Positions 32,934-41,084 of a stretch of 51,591 bases of DNA are shown in pieces. The notes beneath the pieces are model-generated. The model saw only the letters and a list, made by a program, of their open reading frames with translations, was not told the DNA's origin and did not search any database. Location: contig CAZWLJ010000022.1 of the NCBI GenBank assembly GCA_964634605.1, forward strand, positions 1 to 51,591, given 5' to 3'. The translations under genes and the position numbers were made by a program. How positions within the stretch are numbered: the stretch's first letter is position 1; every line of letters starts with the position of its first letter. This DNA is from UPXZ01 sp964634605. Lineage in GTDB: Bacteria; Bacteroidota; Bacteroidia; Bacteroidales; Paludibacteraceae.

Positions 32934-35072
32934 ATGAGAAAAAGAAGAAAAGAACAGGGAAGTACACGTTTGCGCAAAAATGATTTGTTGAAAAATATTA
33001 CCGCCATTTTCACTGATAATCCTGAAAAAACTTTCAATTACAAACAAATCTCCAGCCTGATGGAGATCACATCCGATTCACAGAGAACATTTATCAACGA
33101 ACTCCTCTGCCAGTTGCGCGATGAAGATATGCTGACCGAGATTTCGCGCGGAAAATTCAAGCTTAATTCCCGAAGAGGTTACATTGTCGGTAGATTTGAC
33201 CGGCAGGGAGTCAAGTCATTCCTTGTTCCGGACGACGGTGGCGAACAGATATTCATACCTGAACGTAAAATAGGCACAGCCATGCTCAACGATAAAGTGA
33301 AAGTTTTCATGTATGCTCACCGGAAAGGAAAAGAGCCTGAAGGTGAGGTCGTTGAGATTCTGAAGCGGGCGCAGGATACATTTGTCGGCATTTTGGAAGT
33401 ATCTGATAATTTTGCCTTCCTCAATGTGCAGAGCAAAGTGCTTAACAGCGATATTTTGATACCGAAAGCTAAACTGAAAGGTGGTAAAACCGGACAAAAA
33501 GCGCTGGTAAAAATTATCGAATGGAAACATACCATGAAGAGTCCGGTAGGCGAAGTCATTGATGTTTTAGGAGATAAAGGCAACAACGACGCTGAAATGC
33601 ATGCAATACTGGCCGAATTCGGACTTCCTTACATGTATCCGGAAAATGTGGAAGCCGAAGCAGCCGGAATTGATGCCGGAATCACTCCGCAGGAAGTGGC
33701 AAAACGACTGGACATGCGTAATATCATCACTTTTACCATCGATCCGAAAGATGCCAAGGATTTTGACGATGCCCTCTCTTTACAAAAACTGGATGACGGA
33801 CTTTGGGAAGTGGGAGTTCATATTGCTGATGTTACACACTATGTACGCCCCGGAACAATTATCGACAAAGAAGGCGAATCGCGCGCCACTTCGGTGTATT
33901 TGGTTGACAGAACAGTACCGATGCTCCCGGAACATCTTTCAAACGGCATCTGTTCGCTTCGGCCCGATGAGGATAAGCTCACCTACTCCGTAATTTTCAA
34001 ACTAAATGAATACGCTGAAATAAAGGATTACAGGATAGCCAAAACCGTCATCAGGAGCAACCGCCGGTTTACATACGACGAAGCTCAGACAATAATCGAA
34101 ACAGGCGAAGGAGAATTCTGCAAAGAAATGCTCACCCTGAACGACCTGGCAAAAAAAATCCGAAAAAAACGTTTCCAGAATGGCGCCATCGCATTTGACC
34201 GCGAGGAAGTCCGTTTTGAAATTGATGAAAAAGGAAAGCCACTGAGCGTATATTTCAAAGTGCAGAAAGATTCGAATAAACTCATCGAGGAATTTATGCT
34301 TCTCGCCAATAAAACCGTGGCCACCCACATCGGTAAGCCCGGCAGAGGACAGAAAGCCAAAACGTTCGTTTACAGGATTCACGACACTCCAGATCCTGAA
34401 AAACTGGCAAACTACTCCGAATTTATCAAAAAGTTTGGATATAACCTGAAAGTTACCGGAAAGAAAACCCAGATATCTTCGGCAATAAACAAATTGCTTG
34501 ACGAGGTGGAAGGTAAGAAAGAACAGAATCTGATCGAAACCCTGGCTGTGAGGTCGATGGCAAAAGCCATATATTCGACACAAAATATCGGTCACTACGG
34601 GCTTGCTTTTGATTACTATTCACATTTCACATCACCTATCCGACGCTATCCGGATATGATGGTTCACCGGCTGCTGGAACGGTACGAAAACGGAGGAAAG
34701 AATGTAAATGAGAAAGAAACCGAAGAACTCTGCGAACATTGCTCCAACCGTGAGCAGCTGGCTGCCAATGCTGAACGGGCATCTGTGAAATACAAGCAGG
34801 TGGAATTTATGGCAGAACGCGTCGGTCAAACTTTCGACGGAGTGATTTCGGGTATCACCGAATGGGGAATTTATGTAGAACTGGTTGAAAACAAGTGCGA
34901 AGGCATGATTCCAATCCGTGATCTGGACGACGATTATTACACCATGGATGAGAAAAATTACTGCCTCATCGGACGGCGTTTTCATAAAAAATACCAGCTG
35001 GGTGATGAACTGACAGTAAAAGTAGCCAAAGCAAACCTGGATAAAAAACAACTGGATTTCGTACTGGCTTAA
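32934..35072 (+). CDS. rnr: Ribonuclease R (RNase II/RNB family)
   Basis: 3'-to-5' exoribonuclease able to degrade structured RNA. 712 residues: a basic N-terminus with a winged-helix-like segment (residues ~1-80), cold-shock OB domains (~GYIVGRFDRQGVKSFLVPDD), the RNB catalytic domain starting at TFTIDPKDAKDFDDALSL (the four clustered Asp bind Mg2+), SHFTSPIRRYPDMMVHRLLE (RNB signature), and a C-terminal S1 domain (FDGVISGITEWGIYVEL). There is no long lysine-rich tail. The product ends at VLA. The gene stands alone; tRNA-Arg follows with its own promoter. Confidence 0.95.
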   Translation: MRKRRKEQGSTRLRKNDLLKNITAIFTDNPEKTFNYKQISSLMEITSDSQRTFINELLCQLRDEDMLTEISRGKFKLNSRRGYIVGRFDRQGVKSFLVPDDGGEQIFIPERKIGTAMLNDKVKVFMYAHRKGKEPEGEVVEILKRAQDTFVGILEVSDNFAFLNVQSKVLNSDILIPKAKLKGGKTGQKALVKIIEWKHTMKSPVGEVIDVLGDKGNNDAEMHAILAEFGLPYMYPENVEAEAAGIDAGITPQEVAKRLDMRNIITFTIDPKDAKDFDDALSLQKLDDGLWEVGVHIADVTHYVRPGTIIDKEGESRATSVYLVDRTVPMLPEHLSNGICSLRPDEDKLTYSVIFKLNEYAEIKDYRIAKTVIRSNRRFTYDEAQTIIETGEGEFCKEMLTLNDLAKKIRKKRFQNGAIAFDREEVRFEIDEKGKPLSVYFKVQKDSNKLIEEFMLLANKTVATHIGKPGRGQKAKTFVYRIHDTPDPEKLANYSEFIKKFGYNLKVTGKKTQISSAINKLLDEVEGKKEQNLIETLAVRSMAKAIYSTQNIGHYGLAFDYYSHFTSPIRRYPDMMVHRLLERYENGGKNVNEKETEELCEHCSNREQLAANAERASVKYKQVEFMAERVGQTFDGVISGITEWGIYVELVENKCEGMIPIRDLDDDYYTMDEKNYCLIGRRFHKKYQLGDELTVKVAKANLDKKQLDFVLA

Positions 35073-35169
35073 AACCTGTTGAATATCAGTTCCGGGTGAC
35101 TTAACATTCTCATAATCAATTTCAGAGCAAGTGGAGTTGATGTATCAGAAAAATATTTAGATAAAATTA

Positions 35170-35200
35170 TTTGAGTAATCAAAAAAATGCCTTATCTTTG
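35170..35200 (+). promoter_or_regulatory. Consensus promoter of tRNA-Arg(ACG)
   Basis: TTTG (35170-35173), exactly 19 nt, TATCTTTG (35193-35200). This is the best match to the Bacteroidota housekeeping promoter in the window, 20 nt before the mature tRNA end. Confidence 0.8.
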
Positions 35201-35220
35201 CAGTCCAATTTAATGGAACC

Positions 35221-35294
35221 GGCCCCGTGGCTCAACTGAATAGAGTATCTGACTACGGATCAGAAGGTTACAGGTTTGAATCCTGTCGGGGTCA
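35221..35294 (+). tRNA. tRNA-Arg (anticodon ACG)
   Basis: Full cloverleaf: acceptor GGCCCCG/CGGGGTC with discriminator A (35294); D-arm GCTC/GAGT; anticodon stem TCTGA/TCAGA with loop CTACGGA, anticodon ACG at 35255-35257; variable loop AGGTT; T-arm ACAGG/CCTGT with loop TTTGAAT. CCA is not encoded. A34 is expected to be edited to inosine to read CGU/CGC/CGA. Own promoter and terminator, so a single-gene unit. Confidence 0.97.
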
Positions 35295-35311
35295 CTTTTA
35301 GGGATATTTAC

Positions 35312-35352
35312 AAAAAGCTATCAAACTGAAATTCAGTTTGATAGCTTTTTTC
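35312..35352. terminator. Terminator after tRNA-Arg(ACG)
   Basis: Nearly perfect palindrome with 19-bp arms: AAAAAGCTATCAAACTGAA (35312-35330) and TTCAGTTTGATAGCTTTTT (35332-35350), continuing into T-rich sequence. The tip will open to a loop, leaving a strong stem and U-tract. Confidence 0.9.
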
Positions 35353-35417
35353 TTTTATGCTATTCACACCAAATCCGACCTTTTCTTTGTCAAAGATATT
35401 GACATTTTAAAAATCAG

Positions 35418-35451
35418 GAAACGCTGAAAACCGGATGATTTTCAGCGTTTC
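35418..35451 (-). terminator. Terminator of the etfB-etfA-acyl-CoA dehydrogenase operon
   Basis: 13-bp stem GAAACGCTGAAAA / TTTTCAGCGTTTC (35418-35430/35439-35451) with an 8-nt loop, located 36 nt after the minus-strand gene's stop and followed on that strand by a T-rich stretch. With the tRNA terminator it separates two convergent units. Confidence 0.85.
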
Positions 35452-35487
35452 GTATTATTTTGGTATTCCTTTTTTTCAGGAAAATAT

Positions 35488-37191
35488 TTACATTCTGTAC
35501 GTGTCCAGATTTTCAGGATTGAATTGTTTGATAAAGGTAGCGTTTTTCCGGACTTCCACTTCTGCATAGTTCAGATATACTTCGGCTGATTTACGGAAGA
35601 GATCTTTATCGTCGCGGCTTGCATCAATAATGAGCAGGTATGACATGATGATGTGTCCTGCCATTTCAACCAAACGGCGAGCCTGAAAATCGAGGTAATC
35701 CTGATTCTTCAGCTCATCCACACGTGCAACAGCAGTCTCGAGCAGGTTAGTCATACTCATCAGGCGCTTGCGCATATTCTGAAACTCTGGTTTAACAGGC
35801 ATTTGCTCGTACTCGCGGATTTTTTTCAGATAAGCGCCAGTTGTCACATAGCGGATAGCTGCTACCACCTGGAGCTGAGTCGTTCCCTCGTAAATAGTCA
35901 GAATCCGGGCATCGCGATAAATTCGCTCGCAGGCATAATCTTTCATAAATCCGGAACCGCCATGAACCTGGATACTGTCGTAAGCATTCTGATTGGCGTA
36001 TTCACTGGCAAACATTTTCACGAGTGGCGTAAAAGCATCAGCCATTTTCATGTATTCCTTGTATTCAGCGCGTTCTTCAGGAGTTAGTTTACGTTCCTGC
36101 TCGATTCCTTCGTATGCTTTGTATAAGTCCACAAAACGGGTAGTTTCATAAAGCAAGGCACGTGAAGCGTCCAGTTTAGCTTTCATAACCGACAGCATTT
36201 CGTAAAGAGCCGGGAATTCGATGATGGCTTTTCCGAACTGTTTACGATCGTTGGCGTAATTCACAGCTTCCTGATAAGCAGCTTCGGACACACCGACTGA
36301 TTGAGCTCCCACACCCAGGCGAGCGCCGTTCATAAGCGACATCACATATTTGATTAATCCCATTCGACGTGTTCCTACGAGTTTGGCCGGGGTATTGGTA
36401 AATACAAGTTCACAGGTCGGCGAACCTTTGATACCGAGTTTATTTTCGATGCGGCGAACCTTGATGGTATGATCAAACCGGTTGTCGGCCACGAAATAAG
36501 AAAGTCCGCGTGCATCCTGAGTACCTTCTTCCGAGCGTGCTAAAACCAGTTTTATTTGCGCGTCTCCGTTAGTTATAAAGCGTTTCACGCCATTCAGATA
36601 CCAGATGCCATCTTTTTCGGTAGCTTTGAGCTGAACCGCCTGAAGGTCAGAACCGGCATCCGGTTCGGTCAGGTCCATCGAGCAGGTTTCACCCTGTGTA
36701 ACGCGTGGAAGAAATTCAGCTTTGACTGATTCATCGGCAAATTCGCAGATGGTTTCCGCACAGTCCTGAAGTCCCCAGATATTGGCAAAGCCTGCATCTC
36801 CGCGCGAAACGATTTCGCCGCTCATCACGTAAGGTGTCATGGCAAAATTCAGCCCGCCAAACTCCCTGGGCAACGACATACCATAAACACCGGCTTTGAC
36901 AAGCGCATCGTGGTTTTCCTGAGTTCCGGCGGCGTATTTAACACGACTGCTTATTACCTGCGGTCCTTCTTTGTCCACGCTCTCGGCATTCGCGGCAATG
37001 GTTTCGCCGCTTACTTCGCCAATAATTTCGAGTACCTTATCATAATTGTCTATTGCATCCTCAAAATCCTGCGGAGCGTAGTCAAATTTATCTTTTTCAG
37101 AAAAATTTCGTTCACGCAGTGATACAATTTTCTTCATCAGCGGATGTGAAAGCTGAAATTTCAGCGCCGGATTATTTGTATAAAAGTTCAT
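35488..37191 (-). CDS. Acyl-CoA dehydrogenase (FAD-dependent)
   Basis: 567 residues, longer than the ~380 of classical butyryl-CoA dehydrogenases because of an N-terminal extension and a C-terminal domain of ~110 residues. Central motifs: SMDLTEPDAGSDLQAVQ, RFITNGDA, IENKLGIKGSPTCELVF, NDRKQFGKAIIEFPA, QVHGGSGFMKDY, and the catalytic base Glu435 in IYEGTTQLQ, the position used by short/medium-chain enzymes. It follows etfB and etfA in one minus-strand unit, so electrons go to or come from that ETF. Which acyl-CoA is used, and whether it acts as dehydrogenase or reductase, is not clear; crotonyl-CoA/butyryl-CoA is a reasonable guess. Confidence 0.92.
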   Translation of the reverse strand: MNFYTNNPALKFQLSHPLMKKIVSLRERNFSEKDKFDYAPQDFEDAIDNYDKVLEIIGEVSGETIAANAESVDKEGPQVISSRVKYAAGTQENHDALVKAGVYGMSLPREFGGLNFAMTPYVMSGEIVSRGDAGFANIWGLQDCAETICEFADESVKAEFLPRVTQGETCSMDLTEPDAGSDLQAVQLKATEKDGIWYLNGVKRFITNGDAQIKLVLARSEEGTQDARGLSYFVADNRFDHTIKVRRIENKLGIKGSPTCELVFTNTPAKLVGTRRMGLIKYVMSLMNGARLGVGAQSVGVSEAAYQEAVNYANDRKQFGKAIIEFPALYEMLSVMKAKLDASRALLYETTRFVDLYKAYEGIEQERKLTPEERAEYKEYMKMADAFTPLVKMFASEYANQNAYDSIQVHGGSGFMKDYACERIYRDARILTIYEGTTQLQVVAAIRYVTTGAYLKKIREYEQMPVKPEFQNMRKRLMSMTNLLETAVARVDELKNQDYLDFQARRLVEMAGHIIMSYLLIIDASRDDKDLFRKSAEVYLNYAEVEVRKNATFIKQFNPENLDTYRM

Positions 37192-37200
37192 AATATTTGC

Positions 37201-37229
37201 CTCACTTCCCCGGAAGGGGAATTAATGAG
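37201..37229. repeat. Nested GC-rich palindrome between etfA and the acyl-CoA dehydrogenase gene
   Basis: Outer CTCA (37201-37204)/TGAG (37226-37229) and inner TTCCCC (37206-37211)/GGGGAA (37216-37221) with a GGAA tetraloop. It ends 10 nt from the minus-strand ATG at 37191. The architecture (inner G/C stem, asymmetric outer stem) resembles the galK-galM palindrome. Confidence 0.55.
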
Positions 37230-37368
37230 TTAGTATTTAATGTTGTTTTCTTATTCTTAATTATCTGTAAATTCATTCTTGTATTTGTTGTCAGAATGAA
37301 TGAAAAGTTTCTATGAAATAATAGATTTGGTTTTCCGGAATTCCTCCAAATGGGAGTTACGGGCAAAT

Positions 37369-38388
37369 CTACTTACTATTCTTCTTGTAATATTTAATCA
37401 TTTTCGGAACGACTTCTTCCACGTTTCCGGTGATCACATAGTCGGCAATGGCATTAATAGGTGCGTGCGGGTCGTTGTTGATGGCAATGATCATCGAGCT
37501 TTCCTGCATACCGGCGATATGTTGAATTTGTCCTGAAATTCCACAGGCAATATAAAGTTTCGGACGAACTGTAACGCCTGTCTGACCTATCTGCCGTTCG
37601 TGTTCGGCAAAACCGGCATCCACAGCTGCACGTGAAGCACCCACCTCACCGCCTATTGTTTCAGCCAGGTCATACAGCAATTTGAAATTTTCTTCACTTC
37701 CCATCCCGTAACCTCCGGCAACAATAATCGGGGCACCTTTGATGTTCAGTTTCGATTTTTCTATGTGACGCTCAATCACTTCAATCACGAAATCCTCGTC
37801 CGATACGTATTTAGAAACATCTAATTTTTTCACAGTACCTTTGTATTTCGTGTCGCGGATTTCTTTTTTCATCACTCCTTCGCGGACAGTTGCCATTTGC
37901 GGGCGGCAGTCCGGATTCACGATTGTAGCAACGATATTCCCACCAAATGCCGGACGAATCTGATACAGCAGGTTATCGTATATTTTCCCGGCTTTTTTAT
38001 CTTCGTAAGTTCCGATTTCGAGAGCTGTACAATCGGCAGTCAGACCACTGTAAAGTGCAGATGAAACTCGCGGACCGAGGTCACGCCCTACAGATGTGGC
38101 ACCCATAAAGGCTATCTGGGGTTTTTCTTCCCTGAAAAGATTAACCAGAACTGAAGTATGGGGTAGCGTGGTGTAGGGCGACAATCGTTTATCGTCAGCC
38201 AGGTAGAGCACATCCACTCCGTAAGGGAACACCTGTTCGCCGGTTTTATCAAGCTGATAACCGATGGCAACAGCTTCGAGCCTGCATTTAAGCTCGTCAG
38301 CAAGTGTTCGTCCTTTTGTCAGCAGTTCAAGACTTACATCACCGACTATGCCGTCTTCTATCTCAAGATATACTATTATATTGTTCAT
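37369..38388 (-). CDS. etfA: Electron transfer flavoprotein alpha subunit
   Basis: About 339 residues. N-terminal adenine-nucleotide-hydrolase-like domain (MNNIIVYLEIEDGIVGDVS, then LELLTKGRTLADELKCRLE) and the C-terminal FAD domain with GGYGMGSEENFKLLYDLAE, VGASRAAVDAG, QIGQTGVTVRPKLYIACGIS and AINNDPHAPINAIADYVITG. Start at 38388 is preferred over 38412 because MNNIIVYLEIEDG matches the usual beginning. It lies 60 nt after etfB and 177 nt before the acyl-CoA dehydrogenase gene, a gap that includes a GC-rich palindrome. Cytoplasmic. Confidence 0.94.
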   Translation of the reverse strand: MNNIIVYLEIEDGIVGDVSLELLTKGRTLADELKCRLEAVAIGYQLDKTGEQVFPYGVDVLYLADDKRLSPYTTLPHTSVLVNLFREEKPQIAFMGATSVGRDLGPRVSSALYSGLTADCTALEIGTYEDKKAGKIYDNLLYQIRPAFGGNIVATIVNPDCRPQMATVREGVMKKEIRDTKYKGTVKKLDVSKYVSDEDFVIEVIERHIEKSKLNIKGAPIIVAGGYGMGSEENFKLLYDLAETIGGEVGASRAAVDAGFAEHERQIGQTGVTVRPKLYIACGISGQIQHIAGMQESSMIIAINNDPHAPINAIADYVITGNVEEVVPKMIKYYKKNSK

Positions 38389-38448
38389 AAGATTAATTTG
38401 ATAATTTGTCAATTTATTGTTTTATTGTCGCATTGGTAGTTTGGCAAA

Positions 38449-39321
38449 TTATCCAATGGTATGGTTAGCAATTAATTCTTTCATCAAATCTTCGATTTCG
38501 GAGTCTGAAGCAGTTAAGCTTTTGCTTTCCTTGGCGGTGAATACCACGCTTTCTATTCCCTTCACTTTTGTAGGCGAACCGGACAACCCGAGCCATTTCG
38601 GATCGTGTTCCACATCATTTGCTCCCCACTCCACGATATTTAAATAGGAATGATTGTCGTAAAAATCGGTATAATCTGTACCGCTTTCCTGACGCTCGGA
38701 CTGGGTTTTGGCATATTTATACTTCATAAGCCTTTTTGCATTTCGCGGACGGCAGGGTGCTGCAGTTCCATTGACGGTAATAACAATGGGCAGCGGACCA
38801 CTCAGAATTTCCACACCTCGCTCCACGCGACGTTTTACCGTGATTTTTTTCTCCGTTACACCGATAATTTCTTCGGCGTACGTAATCTGAGGAAGTCCGA
38901 GTTTTTCAGCCACTTGCGGACCAGTCTGAGCGGTATCGCCATCTATTGCCTGACGACCGCATATGATCATATCCACTTTTCCCATTCTGCGAATAGCACA
39001 TGACAGGGCGTAAGATGTAGCCAGACTGTCTGAACCGGCAAATTCACGTCCGCTGAGCAAAAAACCTTTGTCGGCACCCCTGTAAAGTCCTTCACGTAAA
39101 ACTTCGGCTGCACGAACCGGACCCATCGAGAGCAGACTGATGGTCGTTCCCGGATTTTTGTCCTTGATCCGAAGCGCCTGCTCAAGAGCATTGAGATCTT
39201 CCGGATTGAAAATTGCAGAAAGTGCAGCACGATTGACTGTTCCATCGGCTTTCATTGCATCCTTTCCAACGTTGTGTGTATCAGGTACCTGCTTGGCGAG
39301 CACAATGATATTTAAATCCAT
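38449..39321 (-). CDS. etfB: Electron transfer flavoprotein beta subunit, possibly bifurcating type
   Basis: 290 residues, first gene of the operon. Family features: IIVLAKQVPDT at the N-terminus, SMGPVRAAEVLREGLYRGAD, LLSGREFAGSDSLATSYALS, and GRQAIDGDTAQTGPQVAEKL. The AIDGDTAQxGP form is what I recall from ETFs that bind NADH and a bifurcating flavin; non-bifurcating ETFs instead have AIDDDxNQTG-like sequence and bind AMP. If so, the complex could couple NADH-driven enoyl-CoA reduction to ferredoxin reduction. A minus-strand -7 box TATTTTTG lies at 39390-39397. Confidence 0.93.
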   Translation of the reverse strand: MDLNIIVLAKQVPDTHNVGKDAMKADGTVNRAALSAIFNPEDLNALEQALRIKDKNPGTTISLLSMGPVRAAEVLREGLYRGADKGFLLSGREFAGSDSLATSYALSCAIRRMGKVDMIICGRQAIDGDTAQTGPQVAEKLGLPQITYAEEIIGVTEKKITVKRRVERGVEILSGPLPIVITVNGTAAPCRPRNAKRLMKYKYAKTQSERQESGTDYTDFYDNHSYLNIVEWGANDVEHDPKWLGLSGSPTKVKGIESVVFTAKESKSLTASDSEIEDLMKELIANHTIG

Positions 39322-39389
39322 ATTTTTTCGTTTTTATAAATAAATATATTTCGTGTCTGAATTGTATTAGTTTTAATCAAAAACAGCCA

Positions 39390-39397
39390 CAAAAATA
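39390..39397 (-). promoter_or_regulatory. -7 promoter element for the etfB operon
   Basis: The plus strand CAAAAATA reads TATTTTTG on the minus strand (TAnnTTTG), about 70 nt before the etfB ATG. Confidence 0.45.
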
Positions 39398-39536
39398 CTG
39401 ATTTTAATCGAAAAGCTAAAAACAGAATGATTTTTTAATAGAATTACAGATATTTACGATAATTTACACACTTCTTTTTTTAAAAAAGTGACTGTATTCA
39501 TTCTGATGACCGGAGAGTGAAATGTATTTAAAATAT

Positions 39537-39563
39537 AAAAAGGACTTGTAATAAGCCCTTTTT
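39537..39563. terminator. Terminator-like hairpin in the etfB upstream gap
   Basis: AAAAAGG (39537-39543) pairs with CCTTTTT (39557-39563), one mismatch, then CTT/AAG around a GTAAT loop. It is symmetric, with A- and T-runs on both sides. No annotated gene ends nearby. Confidence 0.5.
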
Positions 39564-40037
39564 ATTAGGTATTAGTGATTGATAAGGTGTAAAAAAGATT
39601 GTGTTGTGTAGAACGTTGCAAAGTAAACACCTTTTTTTTTACTTAACAAATTTAAAAATATGTTTTACAACCTATTTTTGGTCATTTTTTGTACTTTTTT
39701 TCTTAAAATTTTCATTTTTCTGCGTTAATACGGATTTTCAGTCTGTTTTTAACTAAAAAAATAAATAGTAAATCCATAATTTTTTATCAGAATTATCATA
39801 ATGTCAGTGATTGCAGGAAAACGGATGAAAAGTAAGATGTTCAGATTGCATGTTTTTTTGAAATGTTATTGAAAAATTAATTCTGATAGTAAAAATAAGT
39901 AAATACAGCATTCACAATTCTATCTTATGTGCTGCATCATACTTTAAAATGAATAATTAACATTTCAGGCTGCAATCAACATTTCTGTCCGGCTGCAGCT
40001 AAAGTCGATCCGGGCTGTTTTTTTTTGGAAAATGTAG

Positions 40038-40045
40038 TATCTTTG
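40038..40045 (+). promoter_or_regulatory. -7 promoter element for the M28 peptidase gene
   Basis: TATCTTTG followed by C fits TAnnTTTG, 37 nt before ATG 40083. It supports 40083 over 40053 as the start, since 40053 would leave almost no leader. Confidence 0.5.
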
Positions 40046-40082
40046 CTACAAATTGATTTTTAACTCTTTAAACTGCTTAGAA

Positions 40083-41072
40083 ATGCGTACCATACTCTTC
40101 ATGAGTTTAATGATGTTGTTTTCAGCCTGCACTAAGACTCCCAAAAACAACCAGGCAGAAAAGCCTGAAGATACCAAAACAGTTACTGTACCGGGATTCA
40201 ACGCCGATTCAGCCTATATGTTTGTAAAAAAACAGGTGGATTTTGGTCCCCGTGTGCCGAATACACCTGAACATAAAGCATGCGGTAACTTCCTGGAACA
40301 AAAACTCAGGGAATTTGGTGCAAAAGTCACCGTTCAGCAAGCAGATCTGAAAGCATTTGACGGAACAATGCTGAAAGCCAGAAATATCATTGGCAGTTAC
40401 AATCCCGAAGCTGAAACACGCATTTTGCTTTTTGCTCACTGGGATACCCGGCCATGGTCTGACCACGATCCTGAGAGCAAAAATCATAAAAAACCGGTAA
40501 CAGGGGCCAACGATGGTGCAAGCGGTGTGGGTGTTTTGCTTGAAATGGCACGGGTATTCTGCAACATGAAGCCGTCAGCAGGTGTGGACATTATTTTCTT
40601 CGACGCCGAAGATTACGGTGCTCCTGCTGACAAAATGAATCAGAGCAATGAAGATTCATGGTGTCTGGGTAGTCAGTACTGGGCTGCAAACAAGCATATT
40701 CCCGGTTACAGGGCAAAATACGGAATCCTGCTCGATATGGTAGGAGCACCCCGTGCACAGTTTTACAGAGAGCAGATTTCAGAATATTATGCTAAATACG
40801 TGGTTGATATGGTATGGGAAATGGCGGAAGCACTCGGCTATGGAAATTATTTCGTAAACCGGCTGGGCGGCAGCATTACAGACGATCACCTTTACATCAA
40901 CCAGCAAGCCGGAATACCATCCATTGACATCATTCAGTTCGATCCGAACTCGGCCAGCGGGTTCGGAAGTTATTGGCACACAGTGAACGACACGATGGAA
41001 AACATTGATAAAAATACGCTGGCGGCGGTTGGTAATACATTGCTGCACGTTGTTTACAACGAACAAAATTAA
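40083..41072 (+). CDS. M28 family zinc peptidase / glutaminyl cyclotransferase-like lipoprotein
   Basis: About 329 residues. ATG 40083 gives a lipoprotein signal (MRTILFMSLMMLFSAC) with Cys16. The M28 fold is clear: LLFAHWDTRPWSD (zinc His and Asp), TGANDGASGVGVLLEMA (bridging Asp), DIIFFDAEDYG (Glu/Asp pair), YGILLDMVG, and ITDDHLYINQQAGIPSIDII (zinc His). The DAED pair and WCLGSQYWA also occur in bacterial relatives of glutaminyl-peptide cyclotransferases, so it may form N-terminal pyroglutamate on secreted proteins rather than cleave peptides. Envelope-anchored. proB follows 12 nt downstream. Confidence 0.88.
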   Translation: MRTILFMSLMMLFSACTKTPKNNQAEKPEDTKTVTVPGFNADSAYMFVKKQVDFGPRVPNTPEHKACGNFLEQKLREFGAKVTVQQADLKAFDGTMLKARNIIGSYNPEAETRILLFAHWDTRPWSDHDPESKNHKKPVTGANDGASGVGVLLEMARVFCNMKPSAGVDIIFFDAEDYGAPADKMNQSNEDSWCLGSQYWAANKHIPGYRAKYGILLDMVGAPRAQFYREQISEYYAKYVVDMVWEMAEALGYGNYFVNRLGGSITDDHLYINQQAGIPSIDIIQFDPNSASGFGSYWHTVNDTMENIDKNTLAAVGNTLLHVVYNEQN

Positions 41073-41084
41073 AGAAAGCTCCGT

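Larger units (their letters stand above)
39322..40052. other. 730-nt non-coding region between etfB and the M28 peptidase gene
   Basis: Strongly AT-rich, no supportable ORF. It holds the etfB promoter at its left, a terminator-like hairpin at 39537-39563, a second stem AAGGTGT/ACACCTT (39584-39590/39627-39633) followed by a run of T, and the peptidase promoter at its right end. An undetected small RNA around 39500-39640 is possible. Confidence 0.55.
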
